A stretch of 63,110 bases of DNA from Pseudomonadales bacterium (GTDB lineage Bacteria; Pseudomonadota; Gammaproteobacteria; Pseudomonadales; Azotimanducaceae): assembly GCA_021295895.1 (NCBI GenBank), contig JAGWBM010000013.1, forward strand, positions 1 through 63,110, read 5' to 3'. Positions 26,992 to 39,313 of this stretch are shown here, piece by piece; position 1 is the first letter of the stretch, and each line of letters starts with the position of its first letter. The position numbers were made by a program, and so were the translations under genes. The notes below the pieces were generated by a model. That model was not told where the DNA came from. It ran no database searches and saw nothing but the letters and a program-made list of their open reading frames with translations.

Positions 26992-28911
26992 ATGAAGACG
27001 ACCGTTACCACCGCGTCCTTGGTTCTCCTACTTGCCCTTCCTGCGGCCGGTGCGTCGACCGGCGAGACGTATTCGCCCCATGTCGACAATCCCTACCCAA
27101 CCAATGTCTACTGGGGCGATACACATGTGCACACCGCGCTGTCGGGTGACGCGTTCGCGATGGGCGCCCGGTTGACGCCGGACGATGCGTATCGATTCGC
27201 CAAGGGCGAGACGGTGCGGGCGAACGGCGGCGAGGAGGTTCGTCTGCGGCGACCGTTGGACTTCCTGATGGTCGCGGATCACGCCGAGAACCTCGGCGTG
27301 CTGCCCCGGCTGGCAGCGGGCGACGGCTCCGTGCCGGCAACCGAGGTGAGTCGGCATTGGACGGATGCCCTTAACGAACACCCGCCCGTGCGGGACATTC
27401 TGCTCGCCGAAGACCTCGATGCCTACGATCGCGGGTGGCAACTCCTGGTGTCGGCAAAACCAGCGCATGGCGCCGACTATGCCCTCGACGAGAGCTTCGA
27501 GCGTTCCCTCTGGGAAGAGGTCATCGCGAACGCGGAGCGGCACAACGACCCCGGCACCTTCACGGCATTCATCGGCTATGAGTGGACGGCGCGGGCGGCG
27601 GAGAACAAGCCAAGGATGATCCACCGCAATGTGCTCTACGAGGGGGGTCCCGAGGAGGCGCGTCAGGTCCTGCCGTTCTCCCGCTTCCACAGCAGCGATC
27701 CGGAGGATCTGTGGGCGTACCTCGAAGACTACGAGGACCGGACTGGCGGCAAAGTGCTCGCCATCCCCCACAACGGCAATCTGAGCGGAGGCAACATGTT
27801 CGCGCTCAATACCCTCGGGGGCCAACCCTTCACTGGAGCCTACGCGAAGAGGCGTTCGCGCTGGGAGCCCATCGCCGAGGTGACCCAACTCAAGGGGGAC
27901 GGCGAGACCCACCCGCTGCTATCGCCAACCGATGAATTTGCCGACTACGAGACGATGGGCAGCTTCACGGCTGCGTCGGCCAAGGGCGACAAGGCCGCGC
28001 CAGAACCGAAAGCGCAAAGCAAGGGTCCCACGGCTCAGCAGGACCCCGTGGCGCTAGCCGCACAGTCCTACAGCCGCTCCGCCCTGAAGCTAGGGTTGGG
28101 TCAAGAGGCGCAGTTCGGCGTCAATCCCTTCAAGTTCGGCATGATCGGCAGCTCGGACTCCCACAATGCGCTGTCGACTACCAACGAAGCGAATTTCTGG
28201 GGCAGCAATGGATTGAGCGAACCCAGCCCGTATCGCGCCGAGAGTAGATGGGAGAGCAACGCCGCCGGCTACGCCGCAGTCTGGGCAACCGAAAACACCC
28301 GAGAAGCGCTATTCAGCGCGATGCGCCGCCGGGAAGTCTATGCGTCCACCGGCCCGCGCATCACCGTTCGATTCTTCGGTGGCTGGGACTACGAGCCGCA
28401 AGATGCCATGCGGCCCGACCTCGCCCGAATCGGGTACGCCAAGGGCGTACCGATGGGCAGCGATCTCACGCAACCGCCTGGTGAGAGCGCGCCGAGTTTC
28501 CTGATTCGAGCGGTGAAGGACCCGGATGGCGCAAACCTGGACCGGGTGCAGGTGGTCAAGGGCTGGCGTGACTCAGACGGCTCGTTGCACGAGAAGGTCC
28601 ACAACGTGGCCTTGTCGGATGGCCGGGAGGAAGACGCCGGGGGCCAAGTCATGCCCGTCGGCAATACCGTGGACGTGCAGAACGCCTCCTACACGAACAG
28701 CATCGGCGATTCGGAATTGGCCGTGGTGTGGACGGATCCCGACTTCAACAAGGACGAACTCGCCTTCTACTATCTGCGTGTCTTGGAGATCCCCACGCCT
28801 CGCTGGACGGCGTACGACGCGAAGTTCTACGGCTTGACCGACTTGCCGGACGAAATCCCCATGGTGACGCAGGAGCGCGCCTATACATCGCCGATCTGGT
28901 ATTCCCCTTGA
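26992..28911 (+). CDS. Secreted DUF3604 protein (PHP-like metal-dependent fold)
   Basis: A 639-residue exported protein with signal peptide (MKTTVTTASLVLLLALPAAG, cleavage likely after GASTG). It carries a PHP-type set of metal-binding blocks: YWGDTHVHTALSGDAFAMG, LDFLMVADHAENLG, VLAIPHNGNLSGG and MIGSSDSHNALS. The family DUF3604 is common in marine bacteria and uncharacterised; a phosphoesterase or hydrolase role is only inferred from the metal motifs. ATG 26992 is chosen because it begins the signal peptide; GTG 26950 upstream adds a non-hydrophobic lead. It is the first gene of the secG/tpiA insertion and looks intact, unlike the next two genes. Confidence 0.85.
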   Translation: MKTTVTTASLVLLLALPAAGASTGETYSPHVDNPYPTNVYWGDTHVHTALSGDAFAMGARLTPDDAYRFAKGETVRANGGEEVRLRRPLDFLMVADHAENLGVLPRLAAGDGSVPATEVSRHWTDALNEHPPVRDILLAEDLDAYDRGWQLLVSAKPAHGADYALDESFERSLWEEVIANAERHNDPGTFTAFIGYEWTARAAENKPRMIHRNVLYEGGPEEARQVLPFSRFHSSDPEDLWAYLEDYEDRTGGKVLAIPHNGNLSGGNMFALNTLGGQPFTGAYAKRRSRWEPIAEVTQLKGDGETHPLLSPTDEFADYETMGSFTAASAKGDKAAPEPKAQSKGPTAQQDPVALAAQSYSRSALKLGLGQEAQFGVNPFKFGMIGSSDSHNALSTTNEANFWGSNGLSEPSPYRAESRWESNAAGYAAVWATENTREALFSAMRRREVYASTGPRITVRFFGGWDYEPQDAMRPDLARIGYAKGVPMGSDLTQPPGESAPSFLIRAVKDPDGANLDRVQVVKGWRDSDGSLHEKVHNVALSDGREEDAGGQVMPVGNTVDVQNASYTNSIGDSELAVVWTDPDFNKDELAFYYLRVLEIPTPRWTAYDAKFYGLTDLPDEIPMVTQERAYTSPIWYSP

Positions 28912-28917
28912 GGGGTC

Positions 28918-30355
28918 TTACTCCGGGCCGGGAGCATTGACTTCGGGGAAGTGCTGAGCCAACCGGTTCATCACCTCGCGGTATTCGCCACGGCGAGATT
29001 GGTCCACTCGTCGGGATCCGCGTCGTGATCGTATAGCTCTTCGGTCCCATCGTGATAGCGGATATAGCGCCAGCGTTCCGACCGTATCGAATGATTCTGA
29101 TAACCATAGGTGCTGAGAACCGGTCGCGGCCAGGGTAGATCCGGCTCTTCCAGCAACGGGACGAGGGATTGCCCATCCAATCCCTCCCGCGGCTCGAGAC
29201 CCGCGAGTTCGATAAGGGTTGGATACAGGTCAAGCAAACCGACGACGCGATCGACGCGGACATTGCTCCTGACAAGTCCCGGTGCCGAGATCACCAGCGT
29301 TGTTCTGAGGCCATCCTCCCAGAGCGTGTGCTTGCGCCAGTGCTCCTTCTGCCCGAGGTGAGCCATGGTCGCCCCAGAGCACCACGATCGTGCTATCCGC
29401 ATGGGGTGAATCAGCCAGAGCATCGAGGACCCTCCCAACTTGTGCATCGGCGAAAGTGATGCTCGCGAGGTACCCCTGCACGGCCGCCGTCCACTGATCG
29501 TATTTGAGGACGTTGGCATGATCGCCCCCCTCGGCTGCATGATTGCGGTTGTTCGAAACATCCAATACCTCGGCGGCAAGCCGGCGGCCAAAGGGCGGTA
29601 CGTCATCGAGATCGCCTTCCACTACCTTCGGTAGTACCACCGATTCCCTGGGGTGCATATCGGGGCAAGTGCGGCATTGATGTGCCATAGGCCAGAAAGA
29701 ACGGCTTGTCATGTTCGACTTCGAGCTCGGCGACGATGTGATCGGCAACCTTGGCGTCAAACATCTCGCTATCGTCGGAAGACGACGGTCCCCAGGGTGC
29801 CCACTTGCCTGTTTGCGCGTTCTTCTTCGGCTTTTTCTTGCCCGCTTCTCCTTCGGGCAACTTCGGCTTCGCGTCTGTCTGGAAGTACTCGTCCCAGGAG
29901 GCTTCCTCTTCGCCCGACCAGCCATGGAATATCTTTCCGCCTCCCTTGACGCTGTATCCGTTCTGGCGAAAGTACTGCGGCAGGGTGACCGCGTCCGGTA
30001 GCTGCTCGCGTAGTGTCTCGAAATTGCCGTAGATGCCCGAGCGCGCCGGCATGACGCCCGTGAGCAGGCTGAGTCGTGAAGGATTGCACAGGGGCGCTGC
30101 TGCATAGGCACGGGAAAACGTCACTCCCGTGGCAGCAAGGCGGTCTATGTTCGGTGTCAGCGTGCCCGGATGGCCATCGAGGTGGCCAACCCAGTGATTC
30201 AGATCGTCGACCGCGATGAACAGGACGTTCGGCCGGGTCGAGGATTCCTGCGCGAGTGAAACACCGACGTTGAGCAGGGCGGTCAGGAGCAAGGCGAATG
30301 TGTAGATGTATCGGTCCATGTTCCTCAGCGCTCCCACGGTTTTCTGCGGGTTCAT
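28918..30355 (-). pseudogene. Sulfatase (iduronate-2-sulfatase-like), broken by at least three frameshifts
   Basis: The 5' frame starts at ATG 30355 (or MDRYIYTF at 30319) with a signal peptide, then PNVLFIAVDDLNHWVGHLDG, the FGly motif PLCNPSRLSLLTG and HDKPFFLAYGTSMPHLPRYA. Near 29620 the pattern shifts to VVLPKVVEGDLDDVPP and TIVVLWGDHG. Near 29365 it shifts to HLGQKEHWRKHTLWEDGLRT and SERWRYIRYHDGTEELYDHD. Near 28975 it shifts to EYREVMNRLAQHFPEVNAPG, ending at TAA 28918-28920. All family blocks are present in order but not in one frame. It overlaps the GH127-like gene by ATGA, so they were one operon. Either a young pseudogene or local sequence errors. Confidence 0.85.
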
Positions 30356-32080
30356 ACGGAGGCGTTCGCCTCGATGTTCTCGTGAAGCACGGCGTATTCC
30401 TCCTTGTTCTGGCCGGCATCAGCGAAGGTCACAAGCCGGTACTCCATCTCGACTCCCCCCTGTTTGACGACGCGCGTGTAGAGGGTGTCGCCCCACCACG
30501 ATTCCGGAATCCCGCCATCTGCTTCGATGGCCGTGTCCGTGGCGAGAACCTGCGGTCCTCTCACGAGGGCCACCGCGTCGGTGGTCTTGTCGCCGTCGGG
30601 AACCTGGCGGATATCAAGGGGAATCTTCACGCGTACCTTGTCGCCCTGTGACCAGAGGCGCTCGATCTCGATCAGGCGACCGTTCGATGGGGTGTGCGTC
30701 ACACCGCCGATGGTCGCCTCGAAACCCGGTGCCCAGGCGGGTGCACGCAAGACGCTTCCACCTCGAACTCGCCTGTCTGGGGATAGTCGCCGCCGACATG
30801 CAGCGTGACCTTCCTGCGCTTGTCGCCACTTGTGTAATGCAGCGCGTGCTTGCCCGGAACGTATTGCAGAAGCGCCGGTTTGCCGTTCAAAACGCCCGAA
30901 GCGAAGGTCGGAATCATCGCGATGCCCCGGGGAATACTGCTCGAGCAGCAGGAGATCGCGGACCGTTGTAGTACTTGCGTCCGGAGAGCGGTACGAAGTA
31001 GGTCACTTCGCCGGTACGGGGCGATTGTGCCGCGAGGAGCGCATTGTAGGTCGTGCGCTCGAGTTCGTCGGCATAGCGAACCTCACCCGTCAACTCAAGA
31101 AGGTGGCGGGTGAGTTGCAGCCAAGTCACCGTCACGCAGCCCTCTCCCGCGGCCTGGCCGGGCGGCAGTCGGTGATCCGGCGTGAAATGCTCGTGGTAGC
31201 TGGCGGTTCCGGTTATGTAGAGACGCTTGGTCGAGATGTCGTTCCATGCATTCGTGCAGGCCGTCAGATAACGCTCGTCGGGGTCGAGGCGGTACAACTC
31301 CAGTAGCCCCACCAGATTCGAGAGCATCTCGTAGGCTTTCCTGCCGGCGGTCCGGTAGACGTCTCCGTGCTCGAGGAGACTGGTGAGAAGCCGACAGCCG
31401 TCCTCGTTCATCCAGGTCTCCGGATCGTTCTCATCCTCCCAGGCATCGACGATCGCGTGACAGAACTCGAGATAACGCCGCTCGCCGGTCAGCCGATAGA
31501 GCATGGCGATGGGCTCGAGGACGCTTGTGGCCGCCATGCCCTGGTGGGCACTGGCGAGTCTCATGCTTCTCTTGCCGACGACGAACACCTCGTAGAGCAG
31601 GTCCGCCGCACGCCGGCTCGCCTCGAGCGATGGACCATGACCGGTGGCGGAAAAGTAGGTGAGCAATCCGATGAGAACGTACTTGTGCGTCCAGACATCC
31701 CAGACCGGACCGTCCCATCCGGTTCCGTCTCCTTGACCGAATTGGTCGGCCTCCTTGTACGTGCCTAGATAGCCATTGGGCAGTTGGGTGTCGATTAGCC
31801 TGCCGACGGCCGAGTCCATGCGCGCCTTGAGTCGATCATCCCCCGTGAATTGCCACGCGTACGTTGCCGCGTGCAGGAACTTCCCCACATGCTCCCCGGC
31901 CCACCATTGCTTGCCCGGCCGGTTCACGAACGGTTCGAGAATCATGTCCAAATCCAAGGTGAGCAGACGTTTCTCGACATTGATTCCCATGCGGTCCGCG
32001 ATCCACCCGTCGTACTGGATACCCGACAGATCGGCGGGCTCGAACGCAATCTCCACCTGGGTCTGAACAGCAGGCTTCAC
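30352..32080 (-). pseudogene. GH127/DUF1680-type glycoside hydrolase, broken by two frameshifts
   Basis: The first frame (to about 30970) has an alpha/alpha-barrel-like pattern: QWWAGEHVGKFLHAATYAW, DTQLPNGYLGTYKEADQF, GPVWDVWTHKYVLIGLL, AAGEGCVTVTWLQLTRHLLE and RYADELERTTYNALLAAQSP. The conserved double-Cys segment ISCCSSSIPRGIAMIPTFAS is in a second frame from about 30965. After about 30745 a third frame gives RAPAWAPGFEATIGGV and LDIRQVPDGDKTTDAVALVR. GH127 enzymes include beta-L-arabinofuranosidases that use a cysteine nucleophile. The family match is by pattern, so exact substrate is unknown. Together with the sulfatase it suggests lost degradation of a sulfated glycan. Confidence 0.8.
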
Positions 32081-32186
32081 TCGACACTTCCCCTGGGCAT
32101 GTCCCGCTCACAGACGCGAGAGGTCGGTCGTCATTGTAGGGATGCACGGCCCACGCCTTCAACGGAATCCGGCACCGTTGGCACCG

Positions 32187-32213
32187 TTGCCCACAGTACG
32201 CGGATGCTATAGT
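32187..32213 (+). promoter_or_regulatory. Possible promoter of the intact sulfatase gene
   Basis: TTGCCC (32187-32192) and TATAGT (32208-32213) are 15 nt apart, 24 nt before ATG 32237, next to a tandem GGCACCGTT direct repeat. The spacer is short, so this is tentative. Confidence 0.35.
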
Positions 32214-32236
32214 TCTCGAGGTTGGGGGATTGGCAA

Positions 32237-33673
32237 ATGAGATCTATGCGCTTGTTTTACAAACTGATATTGGTACTTACATGCGCCGCATATGCCCACG
32301 GTGACGACACGACGCCCCCGAATGTCGTCGTCATTTTTGTTGACGATCTCGGCTATTGCGACAGCGAACTCTACGGGTGCGACACGGTCCCCACGCCGAA
32401 CATCAAGCGCATCGCGGACGAGGGCGTGTTGTTCACCGATGGCTACGTCTCGAGTCCCGTTTGCTCGCCTTCCCGGGCAGGGCTTTTGACCGGCCGCTAC
32501 CAACAGCGTTTCGGGCACGAATTCCTGCCCAAAGTCGGGCAGGAAAGTGGCGACGGGTTGCCGGTGGGGGAGATGACCCTGGCAGATGCCCTGAGGAGCG
32601 CCGGTCATGTCACGGGCATGGTGGGCAAGTGGCATTTGGGTTCGCGGGAGCAATTCAATCCGATCAACCGGGGATTCGACGAACACTTCGGCATGAGTCC
32701 CGGGGGCACCGACTATCTCGACCCGACGCGAGACGACGCCAGAATCATGCGTCGTATTGGGGAACAGTTGATCGAGCCGGGATCGCCGTCAAAGTCGGCG
32801 TGGGAAGGCCGAGGCTACGGCACTTTGATGCGGGGAACTACCCCGGTCGAGGAAGACGACTACCTTACCGACGCTTTCACCCGCGAAGCGGTGGCGTTCA
32901 TCAGAAAACACCAGGAACGGCCGTTTTTTCTCTACCTACCGTATACCGCCGTTCACGGTCCCCTTCAGGTTACGCAGAAATACTACGACCGTTTCCCACA
33001 CATCGAAGACGAAGGTAGGCGCATCTATGCGGCAATGACATCCGCTCTCGACGACGGCGTCGGCGCCGTGTTGGATACGCTGGTGGAGGTCGGCCTCGAA
33101 GACAATACGCTGGTGGTTTTCCTCAGCGACAACGGTGCCGGCGTGTCCGATTACTGTAGCAACGAACCGCTTCGGCTGGGCAAGCAAACGATGTTCGAAG
33201 GGGGTATCCGTGTGCCGTTCACCATGAAGTGGCCAGCACGAATTCCCCAAGGCATTATCTACGAGCATCCGGTCAGCGCGCTGGACATCTTTCCGACAGC
33301 CGTCGCCGCCGCGGGCGGGGAGTTGCCGCCGGGTCGACACATCGATGGCGTTGACCTGATCCCGTATCTCGATGGTTCGAACAGCCAAAAGCCCCATGAC
33401 AAGCTGTTCTGGCGCGCCGGTTCCATATGGGCGGCTAGAGTAGGGGACTGGAAACTGATCTATGCCGCGGACCGCTACTGGCTCTACGATCTGTCCGAAG
33501 ACATCGGGGAGATCACCAACCTCGCCGACAAACGCGGGGATGTCATGAAAGTGATCAAAGCAAGCTACGCGCAGTGGAACAGCGGAAACATCGAACCGCT
33601 TTGGCCCTCGTTCGCCGCCAAGACCATGCCGCAATTCTCAGTGGACGGTATCCAGGTGCATTGGACCTTCTAG
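32237..33673 (+). CDS. Secreted sulfatase (type I, Cys-type)
   Basis: A 478-residue exported sulfatase. A signal peptide (LFYKLILVLTCAAYAHG) precedes PPNVVVIFVDDLGYCDSELY, with metal-binding Asp residues. VCSPSRAGLLTGR contains CxPSR, in which FGE makes the catalytic formylglycine. Also present are TGMVGKWHLGSREQFNPINR, LYLPYTAVHGPLQV, VVFLSDNGAGVSDY and VPFTMKWPARIPQG. Start ATG 32237 follows GGGGGA; TTG 32222 is an alternative. The frame is intact, in contrast to the neighbouring sulfatase, but the only FGE sequence in this window is a relic, so maturation depends on an FGE gene elsewhere. Substrate unknown. Confidence 0.9.
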   Translation: MRSMRLFYKLILVLTCAAYAHGDDTTPPNVVVIFVDDLGYCDSELYGCDTVPTPNIKRIADEGVLFTDGYVSSPVCSPSRAGLLTGRYQQRFGHEFLPKVGQESGDGLPVGEMTLADALRSAGHVTGMVGKWHLGSREQFNPINRGFDEHFGMSPGGTDYLDPTRDDARIMRRIGEQLIEPGSPSKSAWEGRGYGTLMRGTTPVEEDDYLTDAFTREAVAFIRKHQERPFFLYLPYTAVHGPLQVTQKYYDRFPHIEDEGRRIYAAMTSALDDGVGAVLDTLVEVGLEDNTLVVFLSDNGAGVSDYCSNEPLRLGKQTMFEGGIRVPFTMKWPARIPQGIIYEHPVSALDIFPTAVAAAGGELPPGRHIDGVDLIPYLDGSNSQKPHDKLFWRAGSIWAARVGDWKLIYAADRYWLYDLSEDIGEITNLADKRGDVMKVIKASYAQWNSGNIEPLWPSFAAKTMPQFSVDGIQVHWTF

Positions 33674-33699
33674 CGAGGCTTCGCCGGATTCTGGCCTGT

Positions 33700-33797
33700 C
33701 GGGCCACCCTTGCGGTCGCCCGCGACGACCGTAGGTCTTAGTCAATCCCAATACGGGCGACGACAACGCGCCCGCCAGGGCGCGCGGTCGCCCCTAC
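33700..33797. repeat. REP-like repeats between sulfatase and tpiA
   Basis: Two elements. The left (33700-33735) reads GGGCCACCCTTGCGGTCGCC and ends near a GTAG. The right is a nested inverted repeat: outer GGGCGAC (33755-33761) and GTCGCCC (33787-33793), inner CGCGCCC-GCCA-GGGCGCG (33767-33784), followed by CCTACG. Read from tpiA the head is GTAGGGGCGACC, whose TAG is the tpiA stop codon. The same head recurs at 39.4, 43.9, 48.8 and 58.2 kb. Confidence 0.8.
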
Positions 33798-34549
33798 GAT
33801 TGCTGCGCCGCGGCCCTGCATATCCCGGCGAACTCCCCGGCGTCCAACGATGCGCCGCCCACCAAGCCGCCGTCGATGTCGGCCTGCGCGAAGAGATCAT
33901 CGGCGTTGGCCGCATTGACGCTGCCGCCATAGAGAATTCGCGTCTCGCGTGGGAGAGCCGAACTCCTCCGTGCGAGGTAATCCCGGATGACGGCGTGCAT
34001 TTCCTGGGCTTGGGCCGGGGTGGCGGTCTCGCCGGTTCCGATTGCCCACACCGGTTCGTAGGCTATCACGACGTCTTCCCACGCGGCCGGTCCGGCACCG
34101 GCGTCGATGGCGTCGAGTTGCGCGAGTACGACGCCGACGGCCTTTCCGTCGCGCCGTTCCTCGAGTGTCTCGCCGACGCAGACGATGGGTGTGAGGCCCG
34201 CTCTTCGCGCGGCCAGGAACTTTTCGACAACGACCGCATCGGTCTCGGCGTAGAGGCGACGGCGTTCGGAGTGACCGACGATGGCGAATTCGGCGCCCAA
34301 GTCCCGGGCCATCTCGGCGGCATGTTCGCCCGTGAATGCGCCTGCGGCTTCAACCGCGGTGGTCTGCACGCCGAACCGGACGCCGCCACCGCGAAGCGCA
34401 GCCGCCAAGCGGTCGAGATAGGCCCAAGGCGGACAGAACACGACGTCGATGCCCGGGGGCGGATCAGGCCAGGCGGCCGCGTAGTCGGCGACGGCGTGCA
34501 CCGTGCCGTTCATCTTCCAGTTCGCGGCGACGAAGGGGCGACGGCGCAC
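33794..34549 (-). CDS. tpiA: Triose-phosphate isomerase
   Basis: A 251-residue glycolytic enzyme. Active-site blocks: FVAANWKMNG (Lys), FAIVGHSERRRLYAETD (His), VIAYEPVWAIGTGETATPAQ (Glu and loop 6), ILYGGSVNAANA and VGGASLDAGEF. The start is GTG 34549, 3 nt after the glmM stop, so translation is probably coupled. The TAG stop (33796-33794) is inside a REP-like head. tpiA normally precedes secG; here a sulfatase/glycosidase insertion separates them. Confidence 0.96.
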   Translation of the reverse strand: MRRRPFVAANWKMNGTVHAVADYAAAWPDPPPGIDVVFCPPWAYLDRLAAALRGGGVRFGVQTTAVEAAGAFTGEHAAEMARDLGAEFAIVGHSERRRLYAETDAVVVEKFLAARRAGLTPIVCVGETLEERRDGKAVGVVLAQLDAIDAGAGPAAWEDVVIAYEPVWAIGTGETATPAQAQEMHAVIRDYLARRSSALPRETRILYGGSVNAANADDLFAQADIDGGLVGGASLDAGEFAGICRAAAQQS

Positions 34550-34552
34550 TAA

Positions 34553-35893
34553 CTAGCCGCCGTTGACTTGCTCGACCACGGCTGCGAGGGACGCCGCCTG
34601 CTCGCTCACCTCGTCGGCATCCTCTCCCTCCACCATGACCCGCACCACGGGCTCCGTGCCGCTGGGCCGGATGACCACCCGGCCGCGGCCGTTCAAACGG
34701 GCTTCGAGGCCGCGGATGGCGTCGTCGACCAACGGGTTCTTGGCGATGCCGCCGGGATTGTCGATCTTCACGTTGACCATGGCCTGGGGAAGCTTCTGCA
34801 TGCCGTTGCGCAGTTCCGCAAGAGAACGCCCGCTCTCGACCATCGCGACCAGGACTTGAAGAGCAGATACGATGCCGTCGCCGGTGGTGGTAAGCGAGAG
34901 ACAGACCAGGTGGCCAGAGGCCTCGCCACCGAGTTGCCAGCCCCGGGCCCGCATGCGCTCCAGGACGTAGCGGTCGCCGACGGCTGCCCGCTCGAAAGGG
35001 ATGCCGCAGGTTTCGAGCGCCCGTTCCAAGCCGAGGTTGGACATCACGGTGCCCACCACGCCACCCGAAAGCCGGCCCTTGGGAAGACCCGTCTTGGCGA
35101 TGACGTAGAGCATCTCGTCGCCATCGACGATGTCGCCGTTGGCATCGACCATGATCACCCGGTCGCCGTCGCCATCGAAGGCGATGCCGGCGTCTGCACC
35201 GGTCTCGACGACCTTGCGCGCGACTGCCTCGGGATGCGTGGAACCGCATTCGTGGTTGATGTTGGTGCCGTCCGGATCGGCACCGATGAGGGTGACCTCG
35301 GCACCCAGTTCGGAGAACACCCCCGGCGCCACGGCGTAGGTGGCGCCATGCGCGCAGTCGATGACGAGCTTCAAACCCCGGAAGTGCACGCCGCGGTCGA
35401 TCGTGCCCTTGCAGAACTCGATGTAGCGACCTCTCGCGTCGTCGACGCGGTAGGCACGACCGAGTGCCTGGGAACCCACCGAGACTACCGGCTGGCGAAG
35501 CTGCGCTTCGATGGCGACCTCCATCTCGTCCGGCAGCTTGTTGCCGTCGGCATCGAAGAACTTGATGCCGTTGTCTTCGAAGGGGTTGTGCGAGGCGCTG
35601 ATGACGATGCCGGCGTCCGCGCGCAGCGTCCGCGTGAGGTAGGCGATGGCCGGCGTCGGTATCGGCCCGAACAGGTTTACGTCGACGCCGGCGGAGGCAA
35701 GACCGGCTTCCAGCGCCGACTCGATCATGTAGCCCGACACCCGCGTGTCCTTGCCGATGACCACGAGCGGCGAGCCGCTCGACGCAAGTACCTTGCCCAC
35801 CGCCCAGCCGAGATGAACGCAGAAGTCGGGGGTGATGGGTTTGTCGCCTACGCGACCCCGGATTCCATCCGTTCCGAAGTAGTCCCTGTCCAT
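34553..35893 (-). CDS. glmM: Phosphoglucosamine mutase
   Basis: A 446-residue enzyme converting glucosamine-6-phosphate to glucosamine-1-phosphate for peptidoglycan and LPS. Starts [20 protein letters not shown]; the phosphoserine is in [18 protein letters not shown]; the metal site is [13 protein letters not shown]; the sugar-binding EASGHLVCL and phosphate-binding [17 protein letters not shown] follow. ATG 35893 has GGAG 5 nt upstream. folP normally lies between ftsH and glmM; here they are only 48 nt apart. Confidence 0.97.
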   Translation of the reverse strand: MDRDYFGTDGIRGRVGDKPITPDFCVHLGWAVGKVLASSGSPLVVIGKDTRVSGYMIESALEAGLASAGVDVNLFGPIPTPAIAYLTRTLRADAGIVISASHNPFEDNGIKFFDADGNKLPDEMEVAIEAQLRQPVVSVGSQALGRAYRVDDARGRYIEFCKGTIDRGVHFRGLKLVIDCAHGATYAVAPGVFSELGAEVTLIGADPDGTNINHECGSTHPEAVARKVVETGADAGIAFDGDGDRVIMVDANGDIVDGDEMLYVIAKTGLPKGRLSGGVVGTVMSNLGLERALETCGIPFERAAVGDRYVLERMRARGWQLGGEASGHLVCLSLTTTGDGIVSALQVLVAMVESGRSLAELRNGMQKLPQAMVNVKIDNPGGIAKNPLVDDAIRGLEARLNGRGRVVIRPSGTEPVVRVMVEGEDADEVSEQAASLAAVVEQVNGG

Positions 35894-35941
35894 GTCAACT
35901 CCAATCCGTATTCCCACGGAACGTGGGGGAGCGGCGAAAGA

Positions 35942-37894
<1,953 letters not shown>

Positions 37895-38010
37895 GTCCGT
37901 GTTAAGAGTTTCCTGTGGTTGGCAGCGCCGTTTTCGGCCTCGCCAAGCCCGACTCGAAGGTTACACCACCGCGTACGGCACGGCCACGCGCTTACCACCG
38001 CAGCGCTCGC

Positions 38011-38059
38011 CTCCACGTGGAGCATACGTGGGGGCGACGCGGACGGTTTGCAACCGTCC
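38011..38059. repeat. Palindrome and hairpin in the ftsH upstream spacer
   Basis: CTCCACGTGGAG (38011-38022) is a perfect 12-bp palindrome. GGACGGTT-TGC-AACCGTCC (38041-38059) is a perfect hairpin preceded by GTGGGGGCGACGC, which resembles the REP-like heads. They lie between the liv-type binding-protein gene and ftsH. They may be a REP-like element or the end of the liv transcript. Confidence 0.55.
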
Positions 38060-38079
38060 CGCTGGCATGAAACGGGTCG

Positions 38080-39294
38080 TCAATACGTGATCGAGGTGTC
38101 CAACGTGACCCAGCGGCCGTCTCGTACGACCGACAAGGCGGATTCGGAGACCCCCTTGTGATCGTTGGGGCCGAAGACGACCTTGTAGCCGAAGATGTCC
38201 GTGTAGTCGTCGATCGACTCCATCGCGGCGATGAACTTCTCCCGGGTAAGGTCGCGCCCCGCACGTTCCAGCGCGACCACGACCAGATCGGCACCCCGGT
38301 AGCCTTCCATGGCTGGAAGGCCCGCCTCCTCGCCGTATCGTTCACGGTACCGGCGCATCCAGTCCCGCTGCTCCTGGGATAGGGACTCGTCGTCCTCGTA
38401 GATCTTCGCCATGTGGACGAACGCGTAGTAGCCCTCGCCTGAACCGCTCTCCTGGTCGGCGATCACCTGCCCGTAGGCCGCGTTGTTGCCCACCCATACG
38501 ACGTCCTCCCAGCCGATCTTGCGGGCGGCTTCGAGGATCAGGATCGTGTCGCGGTGCACCGAACCCATGAGCACCACGTTGCAGCCGGCGTTGCGCAGCC
38601 GGATGAGCGGAGCCGTGAATTCGCTGTCCGTGATCTTGTAGGCGGCCGTTTCCGCGACCTCCAAGCCCATCTCCGCCGCCTGGTCCTGCGCCCCCTCTAG
38701 GATTTCAAGGCCGTATTCGTTGTTGAGGTACATGACGCAGGGGGTCGTCCGACCCTCTTTCTCGGCGAAGTACTTCGTCGCCGCCCGGATCTCGTCGTAG
38801 TAGGTGCCGTGCTGCGAGAACATCAACTTCTGGAACGGTTCGACCATGGAACGCGCCCCGCTGCCGGGAAACAGGTTCGGCACACCCGCCTCGAATTGAT
38901 CCTGCATGACTGCGTTGTTGGTCGGCGTGCCCACCGCCATCAGCATCGCGAAGATCTTGTCCCGGTTGATGAGCTTGTTCGCCGCGGAGATCGCCCGGGG
39001 TACCTGGTACTGGGTGTCTTCGGCGATGTAGCGAATCGTCCGACCGTGGACACCGCCTGCTTCGTTGACCTCCTCGAACCGCATTCGAGCGCCGTTCAAT
39101 ACGCCGACGCCCCAAATGGCGATGGCTCCCGAAAGGTCGGTGTGGGTTCCGAACACCACCTCGGTGTCCGTGACGCCGTCGACGGCGACCGGCGCCGCCG
39201 GCTCTTCCGCGGCGGGCGCTTCATCCGTCGACTCATCCGTCGTGCCGCACCCGGCAAGGGCTGCGGCGAAAGCCAAAAGCAACAGCTTCTTCAT
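38080..39294 (-). CDS. Periplasmic binding lipoprotein, branched-chain-amino-acid ABC transporter type
   Basis: A 404-residue type I periplasmic binding protein of the Leu/Ile/Val family. The lipobox LAFAAALAGCGTTDE marks it as a lipoprotein; a Glu/Ala-rich linker follows. Then EVVFGTHTDLSGAIAIWGVG, GARMRFEEVNEAGGVHGRTI, NEYGLEILEGA and AYKITDSEFTAPLIRLRNAG. It is the last gene of the transporter cluster, separated from the acyl-CoA ligase by a tandem hairpin repeat. The ligand is uncertain; many such systems import non-amino-acid acids. Confidence 0.9.
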   Translation of the reverse strand: MKKLLLLAFAAALAGCGTTDESTDEAPAAEEPAAPVAVDGVTDTEVVFGTHTDLSGAIAIWGVGVLNGARMRFEEVNEAGGVHGRTIRYIAEDTQYQVPRAISAANKLINRDKIFAMLMAVGTPTNNAVMQDQFEAGVPNLFPGSGARSMVEPFQKLMFSQHGTYYDEIRAATKYFAEKEGRTTPCVMYLNNEYGLEILEGAQDQAAEMGLEVAETAAYKITDSEFTAPLIRLRNAGCNVVLMGSVHRDTILILEAARKIGWEDVVWVGNNAAYGQVIADQESGSGEGYYAFVHMAKIYEDDESLSQEQRDWMRRYRERYGEEAGLPAMEGYRGADLVVVALERAGRDLTREKFIAAMESIDDYTDIFGYKVVFGPNDHKGVSESALSVVRDGRWVTLDTSITY

Positions 39295-39313
39295 CGGTCA
39301 ATCTCTCCATCCT

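Noticed and set aside
29440-30110. Several plus-strand frames within the broken sulfatase.
   Set aside because: They are shadows; the minus-strand frames carry ordered sulfatase motifs.
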